From positions 174,216 through 238,215 of the forward strand of contig CAILJB010000076.1 of assembly GCA_903834465.1 (NCBI GenBank): 64,000 nt of DNA, written 5' to 3'. The notes beneath the pieces were generated by a model that was given only the letters and a program-made list of their open reading frames with translations, was not told the origin of the DNA and did not search any database. The position numbers were made by a program, and so were the translations under genes. Positions 37,587 to 47,927 of this stretch are shown here, piece by piece. The stretch's first letter is position 1, and every line of letters begins with the position of its first letter. This DNA is from an uncultured Pseudomonadota bacterium (GTDB lineage: Bacteria > Pseudomonadota > Gammaproteobacteria > Methylococcales > Methylomonadaceae).

Positions 37587-37904
37587 ATGACTGCCAATAT
37601 TTTTAATGATATTCCGGTGCATTTGCCACAAGAATTATTCACGTTGTTACTAGAAAATAAAAACATTCGCATTGAACGCATTGTTTCAGAAGGTCAACGC
37701 ACGCCAGCGGGTGAATGGTACGACCAAATGCAAAACGAATGGGTGATTGTATTGCAAGGTGAAGCGGTAATTGAATACGAAAACACCGAGCAATGTACGT
37801 TAAAAACCGGTGATTATTTATTCATCCCTGCACATACACCGCATCGCGTAGCGTGGACAACGGCGGGACAACAAACCATTTGGCTGGCGATACATTGGTT
37901 GTGA
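37587..37904 (+). CDS. Small cupin-domain protein
   Basis: 105 residues, a single cupin barrel: the first motif is in QNEWVIVLQGEAVIEYEN and the second in TGDYLFIPAHTPHRVAW. The second motif keeps His residues that could bind metal, whereas the first has few. No enzymatic role is known to me. It lies between the deaminase and a sensor kinase, and its stop overlaps the kinase GTG start (GTGA), pointing to coupled expression. It could be a sensor or accessory subunit. Confidence 0.87.
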   Translation: MTANIFNDIPVHLPQELFTLLLENKNIRIERIVSEGQRTPAGEWYDQMQNEWVIVLQGEAVIEYENTEQCTLKTGDYLFIPAHTPHRVAWTTAGQQTIWLAIHWL

Positions 37905-39214
37905 AAACACGCTCGTTGCGTTATCAAATCAATGCCCGGATTTTATTTTTAGCGATTTGTATTTTTGTTATCGGTGGTTCAATCACACTTTGGCAAGCAA
38001 AACGCGCGGTGCAAGAGGAAATGCAATCATCAATTCATTTAGCCGTGCAACTTATTACGTTTGGTTTTTCACAACCTTATGCGCGAACTGAATGGCTCGC
38101 GCAACTCAATGCGTTAAAAGAAACTCGCCATTTACACATTCAACTTAAAGATCCGTCAGGAAATTTGTTAAATGTCGCAAAGATTCCCGCCGCGAACATT
38201 TCAGAAACGCCACCGCGCTGGTTTATCGATTTAGTTGCTAGTGCGCCAATCAAAATTGAACACACGTTAATAACAAGTGATGGGCAACCGTTGATTGTCT
38301 CGATTGAGGCGAATCCGTTCAACGAAATTAGCGAAGTTTGGCAAGAAAGTTTAGCGTTTTTTGGGCTGCTTTTTTTACTGATTGCGCTAATTTTTCTGGT
38401 GATACATGTTGTTTTTAATCGCGTGTTAAAAGCCATTTCAGTCATTGTGCAAGGCTTGGAGCGTGTTGAATCGGGCGATTATCAAAATCGTTTGCCGCCA
38501 TTTGCCAATGAGGAGATGAATCGAATTGGCTGGGCGATTAACCACTTGATTGAAAAACTAAACATTAGCCAACAAGAAAATCGCGCTCTCACACAACATA
38601 ATCTAATCATTCAAGAAAGCGAACGCCAACGTCTCGCTCAAGAATTACACGACGAATTAGGGCAATCGTTGACGGCAATTAAAGTCATGACGGTCACGAT
38701 TGCTCGCGCCGAAAATACGCAAAATGCGCTTATGAAACAAAGCACGGATTCAATTATTCAAGTTTGCGAGCATTTAATGACAGTTGTACGTTCGATGATG
38801 CAGCAATTACATCCGTTGGTTTTAACGGAATTAGGGTTGAAAGCCGCGCTTGATGATTTGATTAACCATTGGCATACTCGTCATTCAAATTTACTTATTG
38901 ATTTTAATTGCGACGATGCGGTGGAATTATTACCTGAAACTATTTGCATTCATATTTTTAGAATCGTGCAGGAGTGTTTAACTAATATCGCTCGCCATGC
39001 ACAGGCAAATCACGTTTCGATTGGTTTAACAATTGAGCAAAAGCAGTTGTTATTGTCGATTACTGACGATGGGCAAGGTTGTGCAAGCCAAAATATACAA
39101 AATGGTTTTGGTTTATTGAGTATGCGCGAGCGTATTCGCAGTTTAAACGGTGAATTTATGATTGAAACGAAACTCCAAAATGGCATGACGATTCGTGCCA
39201 CGATTCCACTATGA
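37901..39214 (+). CDS. NarL-class sensor histidine kinase with LapD/MoxY-type periplasmic domain
   Basis: 437 residues from a GTG overlapping the cupin stop. Order: membrane helix (about residues 13-32), periplasmic LapD/MoxY-like domain (about 33-150; IQLKDPSGNLL, PPRWFIDLV, IVSIEANPFNEISEVWQ), second helix (about 155-178), HAMP-like linker (RVESGDYQNRLP), HisKA_3 with phospho-His H250 in AQELHDELGQSL, and HATPase (RIVQECLTNIARHAQA, GFGLLSMRERI). It should phosphorylate the regulator encoded next. The name moxY is not assigned because no methanol-oxidation genes are here. Confidence 0.9.
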   Translation: MKTRSLRYQINARILFLAICIFVIGGSITLWQAKRAVQEEMQSSIHLAVQLITFGFSQPYARTEWLAQLNALKETRHLHIQLKDPSGNLLNVAKIPAANISETPPRWFIDLVASAPIKIEHTLITSDGQPLIVSIEANPFNEISEVWQESLAFFGLLFLLIALIFLVIHVVFNRVLKAISVIVQGLERVESGDYQNRLPPFANEEMNRIGWAINHLIEKLNISQQENRALTQHNLIIQESERQRLAQELHDELGQSLTAIKVMTVTIARAENTQNALMKQSTDSIIQVCEHLMTVVRSMMQQLHPLVLTELGLKAALDDLINHWHTRHSNLLIDFNCDDAVELLPETICIHIFRIVQECLTNIARHAQANHVSIGLTIEQKQLLLSITDDGQGCASQNIQNGFGLLSMRERIRSLNGEFMIETKLQNGMTIRATIPL

Positions 39215-39855
39215 ATGCTAAAAAAATAACTGTCATTCTTGTCGATGACCACGCCATTGTTCGCGCGGGATTTCGTTTGTTACTTGCCACCGAAGAAACT
39301 ATTGATGTCATCGCCGAAGCAGAACGCGGCGAGCAAATTTTACAACTTTACAGCGAGTTACAGCCAGACGTGGTAATTATGGATTTATCGATGGTGGGAA
39401 TTGGTGGTTTAGAAGCCACACGCCGTTTGGTTTTGCGGCATGAAGAAGCAAAAATTATTGTTTTCAGCGTTCACCACGAAAAAGTGTATGTGCAACGGGC
39501 GTTAAACGCCGGTGCAAAAGGTTATATTTGTAAACACGCGCATCCTGACGTGTTAATTACCGCGATCAAAAAAGTAGCAAATGGGCGTTGTTATGTCGAA
39601 CCTAATTTAATCGAAGACACCGAAAATACAGACAATCCCACGGATTACCGAGCCATTATTGATTCCTTTTCGCCGCGCGAATTTGACGTGTTTTTGATGC
39701 TCGCGCAAGGATTAACGCCGCACAAAATCGCAGAACAATTGTGTTTGAGTTATAAAACCGTAGCCAATTACGGCACAACTATTCGCAGCAAACTCAACGT
39801 TTCCTCGATGGCAGAATTGGCGCATATTGCGTTGTTGTTAAATTTGATGACATAA
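39211..39855 (+). CDS. LuxR/NarL-family response regulator (partner of the preceding kinase)
   Basis: 214 residues. The receiver domain has LVDDHAIVRAGFRLLL, the phospho-acceptor Asp in VVIMDLSMVG, and Lys in KGYICKHA. The C-terminal LuxR helix-turn-helix is SPREFDVFLMLAQG then IAEQLCLSYKTVANYGTTIRSKL (the recognition helix lies at about 180-192). The start overlaps the kinase stop by ATGA. Its target genes are not visible; the next plus-strand gene (RTX protein) is separated by a 202-bp gap with inverted repeats that could be a binding region. Confidence 0.93.
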   Translation: MNAKKITVILVDDHAIVRAGFRLLLATEETIDVIAEAERGEQILQLYSELQPDVVIMDLSMVGIGGLEATRRLVLRHEEAKIIVFSVHHEKVYVQRALNAGAKGYICKHAHPDVLITAIKKVANGRCYVEPNLIEDTENTDNPTDYRAIIDSFSPREFDVFLMLAQGLTPHKIAEQLCLSYKTVANYGTTIRSKLNVSSMAELAHIALLLNLMT

Positions 39856-39856
39856 A

Positions 39857-39887
39857 GTTTAGGAAAAAGTCCTATAGGACTTTAAAC
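39857..39887. promoter_or_regulatory. Perfect 18-bp palindrome after the response-regulator gene
   Basis: AAAGTCCTATAGGACTTT (39866-39883) is fully symmetric, and gttt/aaac extend it with an AGGAA bulge. There is no T-run on the plus strand, so it looks more like an operator dyad or a weak hairpin than a strong terminator. Confidence 0.45.
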
Positions 39888-39894
39888 GGTACAA

Positions 39895-40034
39895 ATTTAG
39901 AATGAATTCAAGGATATGGTTTTCATTAACTCTTAAATGGTTTTAGCTTCATTGGTTCTCCTACCGCTTTCACAAAATAATCAAATCTATACAGTTATTT
40001 TTAGCCATATCCTACGTATTCAATGATTCTAAAT
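39895..40034. repeat. 140-bp imperfect inverted-repeat element upstream of the RTX gene
   Basis: AGGATATGG (39911-39919) and CCATATCCT (40005-40013) are perfect inverted copies; outside them GAAT/ATTC and ATTTAGAAT/ATTCTAAAT also match with small gaps, giving about 30-base imperfect terminal repeats. It fills most of the gap before the RTX gene. Candidate miniature element or structured leader. It does not resemble the element at 22356-22495. Confidence 0.55.
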
Positions 40035-40057
40035 AATTACCTAAGGCTATAAAATAC

Positions 40058-41647
40058 ATGAATTATGAACTAACAGGATTACCCAAAAAAATTACTGCTG
40101 GTGCCGGTAGCGATACGTTCACCATCAACACCACTTCAATTGGTAATTTTATTATTGATGGTGGTACAAGTGTTGCGGGGGTAGATTCGGTCGTTAAACC
40201 TGTTTATTACGATGCCGCTAACACAAAACTTTCAACGGTAAAAACAACGTTAGGCACACCTAATGCGACCGATAATATCCAATTTAACAAATCTGGGGTT
40301 TTCACCACTCTGCAATTTACAGATATTGAACGAATTGATTTAGCACAAGGCATTACGGTCACTTTATCAAGTGATCAATTAAGTGATGATATTGATTCAT
40401 TAGGTCAAAACGGAGATAACGCAATAGGTTTGAATCCTGGATTGCAATTCTATGGTGCAGGAACGAAAACCGCAACGGCAAAAGTGATTGTCAATTATGA
40501 AGACAATACTTTTACGCCAGCCGCTACAGTTGTTGGAGCGAAACCGGTCACTTATAGTCTCGGTGATTTCCAATTGGACGACGCATCAACAGGTGATTTA
40601 TTTCACAATATTTTAAATTATGACGATTTTTCAAAAGACAGTAGTAAAAACAGTTATGGGCGTTCTGACGGCTCAAACGATGATGATTATGTGGTAGGCG
40701 GTCATGGTTCTACTTATGCAACATTGCGATTAGGTAATGATACCTTTATCGGCGGGGAAGGGAATGATGTCATCGTAGGCTATCAAGGTGCAGATTATCT
40801 TAATGGCGGCGCGGGAAATGATATTTTTCTCATTACCAGTTTTGGCGGTGCATTAGGCGCGGGAGGAAAAGCTGATGACGGAAATCCTGAATGGATAAAT
40901 GGTGGAGATGTTAATACTCCTGGTAAAGGTGACGTTATTATCGGTGGTAGTGGAACGGATACATTACGAATTACAGGTGGTGCAGCAACACCGACAACAG
41001 TAACCCTTACAGACAAAAATTTTATAGGCATGGAAGTTGTCCAAGTTGGCGCAACGGTTGGGAAATTAAACGTTGAAGATGGCGCGTTGCAATTGTTAAA
41101 CAATCATTATTATCAAGATACGGCTGGCACAATTACAGGCACGGGTTTGCGTGCGGGTCAAACGGCTGATAACGTTATCGTTGATGCCAGTGCAATTAAA
41201 GCGAACGGTTTAACATTTATTGGTAATGCCAATGCAAATACGTTTATCGGCACGCAAAAAGCCGATACGTTTATTGGCAACGGTGGCAACGATATTTTTA
41301 CGGGTGGAGCGGGGGCAGATAAATTCATTTTCGGCAAAGTTCATACGCAATCCATTAGTGGCAATGCGACGACTATTCAAACTTATCAAGATGTCGCTTC
41401 TGATTTAACGGGTGTGGATACGATTACAGATTTTAAAAGTGGTACAGACAAAATTGTTTTGAATGCAGACATGTTCACAGCTTTTGCAGGCAAAATAAAA
41501 CTGTCTACAGATGATTTTAAAAAGTTCTTATCATTTGATGTAAAAACGCACACGTTATCTTATAACGCTGATAGTAGCCATCATGTTGACTTTGTCGTTT
41601 TAGCAGGTGTTTCTGCGATAGCCGCGAGTGATTTTATTGTGGTGTAA
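40058..41647 (+). CDS. RTX-type calcium-binding secreted protein
   Basis: 529 residues, acidic and Gly/Asp-rich, without a Sec signal peptide. RTX nonapeptide-like motifs appear as GAGSDTFTI near the start, GGEGNDVIVG, GGAGNDIF, GGSGTDTL, and GNGGNDIFTGGAGADKF near residues 400-425. The C-terminal 100 residues have VDTITDFKSGTDKIVL, as in serralysin-type type I secretion tails, and end in hydrophobic residues. It is expected to leave the cell through a type I secretion system and fold with Ca2+. No protease (HExxH), lipase or toxin domain was seen, and no type I secretion genes are adjacent. Confidence 0.87.
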   Translation: MNYELTGLPKKITAGAGSDTFTINTTSIGNFIIDGGTSVAGVDSVVKPVYYDAANTKLSTVKTTLGTPNATDNIQFNKSGVFTTLQFTDIERIDLAQGITVTLSSDQLSDDIDSLGQNGDNAIGLNPGLQFYGAGTKTATAKVIVNYEDNTFTPAATVVGAKPVTYSLGDFQLDDASTGDLFHNILNYDDFSKDSSKNSYGRSDGSNDDDYVVGGHGSTYATLRLGNDTFIGGEGNDVIVGYQGADYLNGGAGNDIFLITSFGGALGAGGKADDGNPEWINGGDVNTPGKGDVIIGGSGTDTLRITGGAATPTTVTLTDKNFIGMEVVQVGATVGKLNVEDGALQLLNNHYYQDTAGTITGTGLRAGQTADNVIVDASAIKANGLTFIGNANANTFIGTQKADTFIGNGGNDIFTGGAGADKFIFGKVHTQSISGNATTIQTYQDVASDLTGVDTITDFKSGTDKIVLNADMFTAFAGKIKLSTDDFKKFLSFDVKTHTLSYNADSSHHVDFVVLAGVSAIAASDFIVV

Positions 41648-41685
41648 TTTTTTTGAGAATTGGGTTCTCATTTTGTGCCTTCTTG

Positions 41686-41716
41686 CCGCGATGTTGAAAA
41701 ACATCGTGGTTTTTTT
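41686..41716 (+). terminator. Rho-independent terminator after the RTX gene
   Basis: CCGCGATGTT and AACATCGTGG pair around GAAA and are followed by seven T. It separates the RTX gene from the TonB-dependent receptor. Confidence 0.9.
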
Positions 41717-41733
41717 CTTTAGAGAATTTTCAT

Positions 41734-44028
41734 ATGAAAAAAATTATTTACACCGTTTTCACGCTTGCTGTTTCACAATCAATTTTAGCCGAAGATAAAC
41801 CCCAAGATTTAGGCATTATGAATGTCGTCGGTGTTTCACCAATTGGTGACAGTGGAATTGCCGCTGAAAAATTACCAACTACAGTACAAACAGTTTCCAG
41901 CCAGCAACTTGATGATGCGAAAACCATTTCACTTGCTGAATATATCAATCGTTATTTAGGTAGCGCACACGTCAACGAAGCACAAAATAATCCGTTGCAA
42001 CCTGATATTTATTATCGTGGTTTTGTCGCATCGCCGATGATGGGATTGCCACAAGGTTTGTCGACGTATGTAAATGGTGTGCGTTTCAATGAACCATTTG
42101 GCGACACGGTGAATTGGGATTTAATTCCCCAAGGCGCGATTGATTCAATGGCAATGTATTCGTCGAATCCAGTTTATGGGTTAAATTCACTCGGTGGGGC
42201 GATTGCGATTAAAACAAAAACTGGATTTTCTGCTCCTAAACATCAATTCGAAACCTATGGCGGTTCATTCGCGCGGCATTCTGAAGAATTAACCAGCGGT
42301 GCGAATAATGGGACGTGGGGATATTTTATCGACTTGCATCATTTTCAAGAAGACGGTTGGCGTGATTATTCGCCTACCAATGCAAATCAAGCGTTTGGCT
42401 CATTAAGTTGGCGCGGAGATAAAGGTTCGCTCGATTTAACATTAGGCGGGAACGATAACAATATGTTTGGTAATGGTGCAACACCGGTTCAATTGTTAGC
42501 GCAAGACCGCAGTGCCGTCTTTACCTATCCTGATCAAACTATCACACGGATGTTTTTTTCTGAATTATCGGGAAGTTATGACGTAACCAATAACATTGAA
42601 ATCAGTGGCAACACTTATTTTCGCCAAAATCGAATGCGTACATTTAATGGCGATAACAGTGATTATTCTGCGTGTAGTGATAGTTCGGGTTTATTGTGTG
42701 ATGGTGATAGCCCTGTTATGGATACAAAAGGTAACACCGTTCCGTTTAGCAATTCGGTTTCAAGCGCAACAAACAATACCAGTGAAACCCAAATGCGTGG
42801 CAAAGGCGGCTCATTACAAAGTGCTTTTACAGGCAATTTATTCAAACATGAAAATAATTTAACTATCGGCGCAAGTTATGATGCGGCAGAAACACATTTT
42901 GCCTCAGATACGGAATTAGCGTCATTAACTGCAAATCGTGGCACAATTGGAAGCGGTATTTTTGTCGATGACTCGAAAGTGCGTTTACATGCAAGTAGTG
43001 AAGCCGTTGGTGTGTTTTTAACGGATACATTTTCAATTACGGATAAACTCGCTGCAACTGTTGCAGGGCGATATAACCATATTCACATTGATATGCAAGA
43101 CCAATATATCAATGATTCGGGAAATAATTTAAATGGACAGCATACATTTGAGCGATTAAATCCCTCAGCGGGTTTAACGTATCAGCTTTTGCAAAATGTA
43201 AATGTGTACGGTAATTATGCTGAATCCGCGCGTGCGCCAACGCCAATGGAATTAAGCTGTGCTGATCCACAAGCACCGTGTAAGTTGCCAAACTCTTTTG
43301 TCTCTGACCCACCGTTAAATCAAGTAGTTGCAAAAACATGGGAGGGCGGTTTTCGAGGCAATTTGAATCAATTAGTTGATGACGGAAAATGGAATTGGAA
43401 TTTAGGTTATTTTCACGCCATCAATAACAACGATATTATTTTTCATCGTGATGGCAATATTGCTAGTCAAGGCTATTTCAGTAACGTTGGACAAACGCGC
43501 CGTTATGGCATCGAAGCAGGAACGTCGATTAACAAGGAAAATTTGTTTAGCGAAATCGACGACTGGCATTTTTCAACCAATTACACTTATTTGAATGCCC
43601 AATATTTAAACGGCTTTAATATTCAAAATCCGTTAAATTCCGATGAAGTCGTTGCTGTTCAAAAAGGTGACAGAATTCCAGGTATTCCAGAACACATTTT
43701 TAAAGCCTCGCTGAATGTCGATTTGTGGAAAAAAGTATCATTTGGTATCAATGGTATGTACAGCGGCAATCAATTTTTCCGAGGCGATGAGGCAAATATC
43801 ACTGCACCGTTAGCGGGTTATTGGGTTTTCAACAGCACAGCAGAATATAAAATTACTAAAAATGTTACCGTGTTTGGCAAGGTTAATAACATTTTCGATA
43901 CAAACTACGGTACGTTTGGCGTTTATGGGCAAGCCACTGACGTTTTAGGTCCGCAATACGACAATGGACGCTTCGTTTCCCCAGCTGCACCGCGTGCTGG
44001 TTGGATTGGTATTCGATTGAGTATTTAA
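41734..44028 (+). CDS. TonB-dependent outer-membrane receptor
   Basis: 764 residues with a signal peptide (1-19, ending ILA). The plug domain (about 45-165) has LPTTVQTVSSQQLDDA, IYYRGF, LSTYVNGVRFNEPFGD and YGLNSLGGAIAIKTK. The barrel follows, with AGLTYQLLQNVNVYGNYAES and a C-terminal strand ending WIGIRLSI. One cysteine cluster (CSDSSGLLCDGD) lies in an extracellular loop. These receptors import chelated metals, cobalamin or organic solutes using TonB energy. Neither substrate genes nor a Fur-type site were recognised, so the ligand is unknown. Confidence 0.93.
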   Translation: MKKIIYTVFTLAVSQSILAEDKPQDLGIMNVVGVSPIGDSGIAAEKLPTTVQTVSSQQLDDAKTISLAEYINRYLGSAHVNEAQNNPLQPDIYYRGFVASPMMGLPQGLSTYVNGVRFNEPFGDTVNWDLIPQGAIDSMAMYSSNPVYGLNSLGGAIAIKTKTGFSAPKHQFETYGGSFARHSEELTSGANNGTWGYFIDLHHFQEDGWRDYSPTNANQAFGSLSWRGDKGSLDLTLGGNDNNMFGNGATPVQLLAQDRSAVFTYPDQTITRMFFSELSGSYDVTNNIEISGNTYFRQNRMRTFNGDNSDYSACSDSSGLLCDGDSPVMDTKGNTVPFSNSVSSATNNTSETQMRGKGGSLQSAFTGNLFKHENNLTIGASYDAAETHFASDTELASLTANRGTIGSGIFVDDSKVRLHASSEAVGVFLTDTFSITDKLAATVAGRYNHIHIDMQDQYINDSGNNLNGQHTFERLNPSAGLTYQLLQNVNVYGNYAESARAPTPMELSCADPQAPCKLPNSFVSDPPLNQVVAKTWEGGFRGNLNQLVDDGKWNWNLGYFHAINNNDIIFHRDGNIASQGYFSNVGQTRRYGIEAGTSINKENLFSEIDDWHFSTNYTYLNAQYLNGFNIQNPLNSDEVVAVQKGDRIPGIPEHIFKASLNVDLWKKVSFGINGMYSGNQFFRGDEANITAPLAGYWVFNSTAEYKITKNVTVFGKVNNIFDTNYGTFGVYGQATDVLGPQYDNGRFVSPAAPRAGWIGIRLSI

Positions 44029-44104
44029 GTTTCACCGCGAAATGGCTACACTATGCGTTGACTTTATATTTCAACATCAACGAATTAAAAATTAGGATAT
44101 AGCT

Positions 44105-45358
44105 ATGTTTAAAAAATCGATGACGATTGCAGACTTCGATACCGAATTACATCAAGCCATTCAAGACGAACATAAACGCCAAGAAGATCACATTGAATTG
44201 ATTGCGTCTGAAAACTATGCCAGTCCGCGTGTCTTAGAGGCACAAGGCTCACAACTCACCAATAAATATGCTGAAGGGTATCCAGGCAAACGTTATTACG
44301 GCGGTTGTGAATTCGTAGACAAAGTCGAACAACTTGCCATCGATCGTGCTAAAGCATTATTCGGCGCAGATTACGCGAATGTGCAACCCCATTCAGGTTC
44401 GCAAGCCAATATGGCGGTATTTATGGCGTTATTGCAGCCACACGACACAATTTTAGGGTTGAGTTTAGCAGATGGTGGACATTTAACGCATGGCGCGAAA
44501 CCGAATTTTTCAGGAAAAATTTATAACGCTGTGCAATATGGATTAAACCCTGCGACGGGCGAAATTGATTATGAGCAAGTTGAACGTTTGGCATTAGAAC
44601 ATAAACCAAAAGTGATTGTAGCGGGTTTTTCTGCGTATTCACGCATTTGGGATTGGCAACGTTTCCGTGATATTGCCGACAAAGTTGGCGCGTATTTGTT
44701 TGTGGACATGGCACACGTTGCAGGATTGGTTGCAGCTGGTTTGTATCCTAATCCTGTGCCGATTGCAGACGTAGTGACAAGCACCACGCACAAATCATTA
44801 CGCGGTCCTCGTGGTGGTTTGATTTTGTGCAAAAGTAATCCTGAACTCGAAAAGAAATTTGATTCCAATATTTTCCCTGGAATTCAAGGCGGGCCTTTAA
44901 TGCACGTTATCGCCGCAAAAGCGGTGGCGTTCAAAGAAGCCATGCAACCCGAATTTATTGTTTATCAACAACAAGTCATTAAAAATGCTCAAGCTATGGC
45001 AAAAGTGTTTATGGCGCGTGGTTTTGATGTAGTTTCAGGCGGTACGGATGACCATTTAATGCTTGTTTCGTTGATTGCAAAAGGTATTACGGGTAAAGCC
45101 GCTGATGCGGCATTGGGCAGAGCGCATATTACGGTTAATAAAAATGCTGTCCCCAATGATCCACAATCACCCTTTGTTACCAGTGGCATTCGTGTTGGCA
45201 CACCTGCACCGACAACGCGCGGTTTTAAAGAAGCAGAAATGATTGAAATTGCGGAAATGATGTGTGACGTGATGGAAAACATGGAAGATGAAAGCGTAAT
45301 TGCTTCTGTGCGCGAAAAAGTATCGAATTTATGTGCGCGTTTTCCGGTTTATAGCTAA
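44105..45358 (+). CDS. glyA: Serine hydroxymethyltransferase
   Basis: 417 residues, normal length. The PLP enzyme interconverts serine and glycine and supplies one-carbon units. Motifs: [56 protein letters not shown], and the PLP-Lys site [16 protein letters not shown]. It is monocistronic, with a bidirectional terminator downstream. Confidence 0.99.
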   Translation: MFKKSMTIADFDTELHQAIQDEHKRQEDHIELIASENYASPRVLEAQGSQLTNKYAEGYPGKRYYGGCEFVDKVEQLAIDRAKALFGADYANVQPHSGSQANMAVFMALLQPHDTILGLSLADGGHLTHGAKPNFSGKIYNAVQYGLNPATGEIDYEQVERLALEHKPKVIVAGFSAYSRIWDWQRFRDIADKVGAYLFVDMAHVAGLVAAGLYPNPVPIADVVTSTTHKSLRGPRGGLILCKSNPELEKKFDSNIFPGIQGGPLMHVIAAKAVAFKEAMQPEFIVYQQQVIKNAQAMAKVFMARGFDVVSGGTDDHLMLVSLIAKGITGKAADAALGRAHITVNKNAVPNDPQSPFVTSGIRVGTPAPTTRGFKEAEMIEIAEMMCDVMENMEDESVIASVREKVSNLCARFPVYS

Positions 45359-45372
45359 ACGTTAGCAAGATT

Positions 45373-45405
45373 AAGGCTTTGCTTATTTAAAATAAGCAAA
45401 GCCTT
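45373..45405. terminator. Bidirectional terminator between glyA and leuS
   Basis: AAGGCTTTGCTTATTT pairs with AATAAGCAAAGCCTT in a long near-perfect stem located in the gap between the convergent genes. Flanking T-runs are short on the plus strand. Confidence 0.8.
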
Positions 45406-45411
45406 TGACAA

Positions 45412-47859
45412 TTATACTACGATATTTACAAGTTTTCCCGCGACAATAATCACTTTTTTCACGGCTTGTCCGTCGATAAATTTCAACACCGCCGTATCAT
45501 TCAACGCGGCCGTTTCAATTTCTGCATTGGTGGCACTCGCCGAAACAGAAATTTTGCCACGCAACTTCCCATTCACTTGCACCATTAAATCTAACGAATT
45601 CTGCACTAACGCGCTTTCGTCAACCGTTAGCCATTTTTCAGAAACAATCGCGTTGTCATGTCCTAATTCGCGCCACAACTGGTCACAAATGTGCGGCACA
45701 ATCGGCGACAACATCAACGTAATCGCCTCTAAAATTTCTTGACGAATCGCTTTGCCATTTTCAGATTCATCGCTGAATTTCGACAACGTGTTAAGCAATT
45801 CCATATTTGCCGCAATCGCGGTGTTAAAAATCGTCCGCACACCCATGTCGTGTGTGACTTTTTGAATTGTTTGATGCAATTGACGACGCACGGTTTGTTG
45901 TTCGTCGGTTAAATCGCCTTCGATTTTGAATTTCGCATTTTGTACTTGTTCCGAATGTAAAAACACTTGTCGCCACAAACGTTTTAAGAAACGTGATGCG
46001 CCTTCTACGCCGTCGGCTGACCATTCAAGTGATTGCTCTGGTGGCGCGGCGAACATGATGAACAAACGCACGGTATCTGCGCCGTATTTTTCGATGAGTT
46101 CTTGCGGGTCAACGGTGTTGCCTTTGGATTTCGACATTTTACTGCCATCCATTAACACCATGCCTTGCGTGAGTAGTTTTTTGAATGGTTCATCACAAAC
46201 CACTAAGCCTTCGTCGCGCAACAATTTGGTATAAAAACGCGCATACAACAAATGCAAAATCGCGTGTTCAATGCCGCCGATATAATGGTCTACAGGCAAC
46301 CAATGTTTCGCGCTTTCGCCGAGCATCGCATCACTGGGCTGACTCGCAAAACGGGCGAAATACCACGACGATTCCATAAAGGTATCGAACGTGTCGGTTT
46401 CACGTTTTGCCGCTTTGCCGCATTTTGGACAATCAACGTGTGAAAAAGTCGGATGTGCAACCAGCGGCGATTGTGAACCGTCTAAAACCACGTCGCGCGG
46501 CAATTGCACAGGCAAATCTTTATCAGGCACAGGAACGGTGCCGCAATCATCGCAATAAATCACAGGAATTGGTGCGCCCCAATAACGTTGTCGTGAAACG
46601 CCCCAATCACGCAAACGGAAATTCACTTTGCGAACACCTTTGTTTTGCGTTTCTAAAGATTCGGCGATTTTTGCAAACGCTTCTTGTGACGTTAAACCAT
46701 CGAATGCACCCGAATTTTTTAACACGCCTTTTTGCGTGAAGGCTTGCTCGCTGCAATCGTCGTTTTCATCTTTTGCCGAAAAAATGACTTGTTTAATCGC
46801 AATGCCGTATTTTTTCGCAAATTCAAAATCGCGTTGGTCATGCGCTGGCACTGACATCACCGCGCCTGTGCCGTAACTCATCAACACGAAATTCGCAATC
46901 CAAACGGGGACGCTTTCGCCTGTAATTGGATGCAACGCCGTAATGCCTGAATTGATACCGCGTTTTTCCATCGTTTCCATCGCGGCTTCGGAGGTTTCCA
47001 TCGTTTTGCAATCTTCGATGAACGCGCGAATGTCGGCATTTGTTTCAGTGGCTTTTAACGCGAGCGGATGTTCAGCGGCAACGGCTAAATACGTCACGCC
47101 CATCAACGTATCAGGGCGCGTGGTGTAAATGCGAACAGAATTTTCATTTGATACAGCAAAATCCATTTCCACGCCTTCCGAACGCCCAATCCAATTCGCT
47201 TGCATGGTTTTAACTTGTTCTGGCCAGCCGTCGAGCGTTTCGAGTGATTGCAATAATTCGTCGGCATACGCGGTGATTTTCAAAAACCATTGCGCGATTT
47301 CTTTGCGTTCAACTTTGGTATCACAACGCCAGCAACAACCGTCAATCACTTGTTCATTCGCCAAAACGGTCATATCGTGCGGACACCAATTTACAGGTGC
47401 GGTTTTTTTATAAACCAATCCTTTGTCTAAAAGTTTTAAGAAAAACCATTGTTCCCACTTGTAATAATCAGGGTCACACGTCGCAATTTCTCTGTCCCAA
47501 TCGTAGGCGAAACCTAAGCGTTTTAATTGGTCGCGCATGTAATCGATGTTGCTGTACGTCCAATCGGCAGGGTGAACTTTATGTTGCATCGCGGCATTTT
47601 CAGCAGGCAAACCGAACGCATCCCAACCCATAGGTTGCAAGACGTTTTTACCGAGCATGCGTTGATAACGTGAAATCACGTCACCGATGGTGTAATTACG
47701 GACGTGTCCCATGTGCAATCTGCCGCTCGGATACGGAAACATTGAAAGGCAATAATATTTTTCTTGGTCAGGTTTTTCGGTGACATTGAAAATTTTTGAA
47801 ACTGCCCATGCTTGTTGGACTTGGGTTTCGATTTCTTGGGGTTGATAAATTTCTTGCAT
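45412..47859 (-). CDS. leuS: Leucyl-tRNA synthetase
   Basis: 815 residues from the ATG at 47859 ([11 protein letters not shown], matching the E. coli start MQEQYRPEEIE); an in-frame ATG at 47904 would add 15 residues not seen in the family. Motifs: [19 protein letters not shown] (HIGH), the editing domain T-rich [37 protein letters not shown], and [13 protein letters not shown]. Cysteine pairs CDDCG and CPKCG form the zinc module. It is divergent from ampD. Confidence 0.98.
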   Translation of the reverse strand: MQEIYQPQEIETQVQQAWAVSKIFNVTEKPDQEKYYCLSMFPYPSGRLHMGHVRNYTIGDVISRYQRMLGKNVLQPMGWDAFGLPAENAAMQHKVHPADWTYSNIDYMRDQLKRLGFAYDWDREIATCDPDYYKWEQWFFLKLLDKGLVYKKTAPVNWCPHDMTVLANEQVIDGCCWRCDTKVERKEIAQWFLKITAYADELLQSLETLDGWPEQVKTMQANWIGRSEGVEMDFAVSNENSVRIYTTRPDTLMGVTYLAVAAEHPLALKATETNADIRAFIEDCKTMETSEAAMETMEKRGINSGITALHPITGESVPVWIANFVLMSYGTGAVMSVPAHDQRDFEFAKKYGIAIKQVIFSAKDENDDCSEQAFTQKGVLKNSGAFDGLTSQEAFAKIAESLETQNKGVRKVNFRLRDWGVSRQRYWGAPIPVIYCDDCGTVPVPDKDLPVQLPRDVVLDGSQSPLVAHPTFSHVDCPKCGKAAKRETDTFDTFMESSWYFARFASQPSDAMLGESAKHWLPVDHYIGGIEHAILHLLYARFYTKLLRDEGLVVCDEPFKKLLTQGMVLMDGSKMSKSKGNTVDPQELIEKYGADTVRLFIMFAAPPEQSLEWSADGVEGASRFLKRLWRQVFLHSEQVQNAKFKIEGDLTDEQQTVRRQLHQTIQKVTHDMGVRTIFNTAIAANMELLNTLSKFSDESENGKAIRQEILEAITLMLSPIVPHICDQLWRELGHDNAIVSEKWLTVDESALVQNSLDLMVQVNGKLRGKISVSASATNAEIETAALNDTAVLKFIDGQAVKKVIIVAGKLVNIVV

Positions 47860-47927
47860 GATTTCTAAGTTATATGTGAATCTAAACGCCCTAGAATACC
47901 GCACAGCTACTCAAATCTAAAGCCTCT

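Noticed and set aside
40058..41647. Serralysin-like protease or haemolysin toxin
   Set aside because: No HExxH metalloprotease motif, lipase GxSxG or hydrophobic pore segment was found; only RTX and secretion-tail features are visible.
44029..44104. Strong sigma-70 promoter before glyA
   Set aside because: TTGACT at 44058 is a good -35, but no convincing -10 lies 16-18 bases downstream.
47860..47904. Longer leuS start at 47904
   Set aside because: The extra residues do not match any LeuRS N-terminus, while the ATG at 47859 gives the family start MQE..Y.P.EIE.
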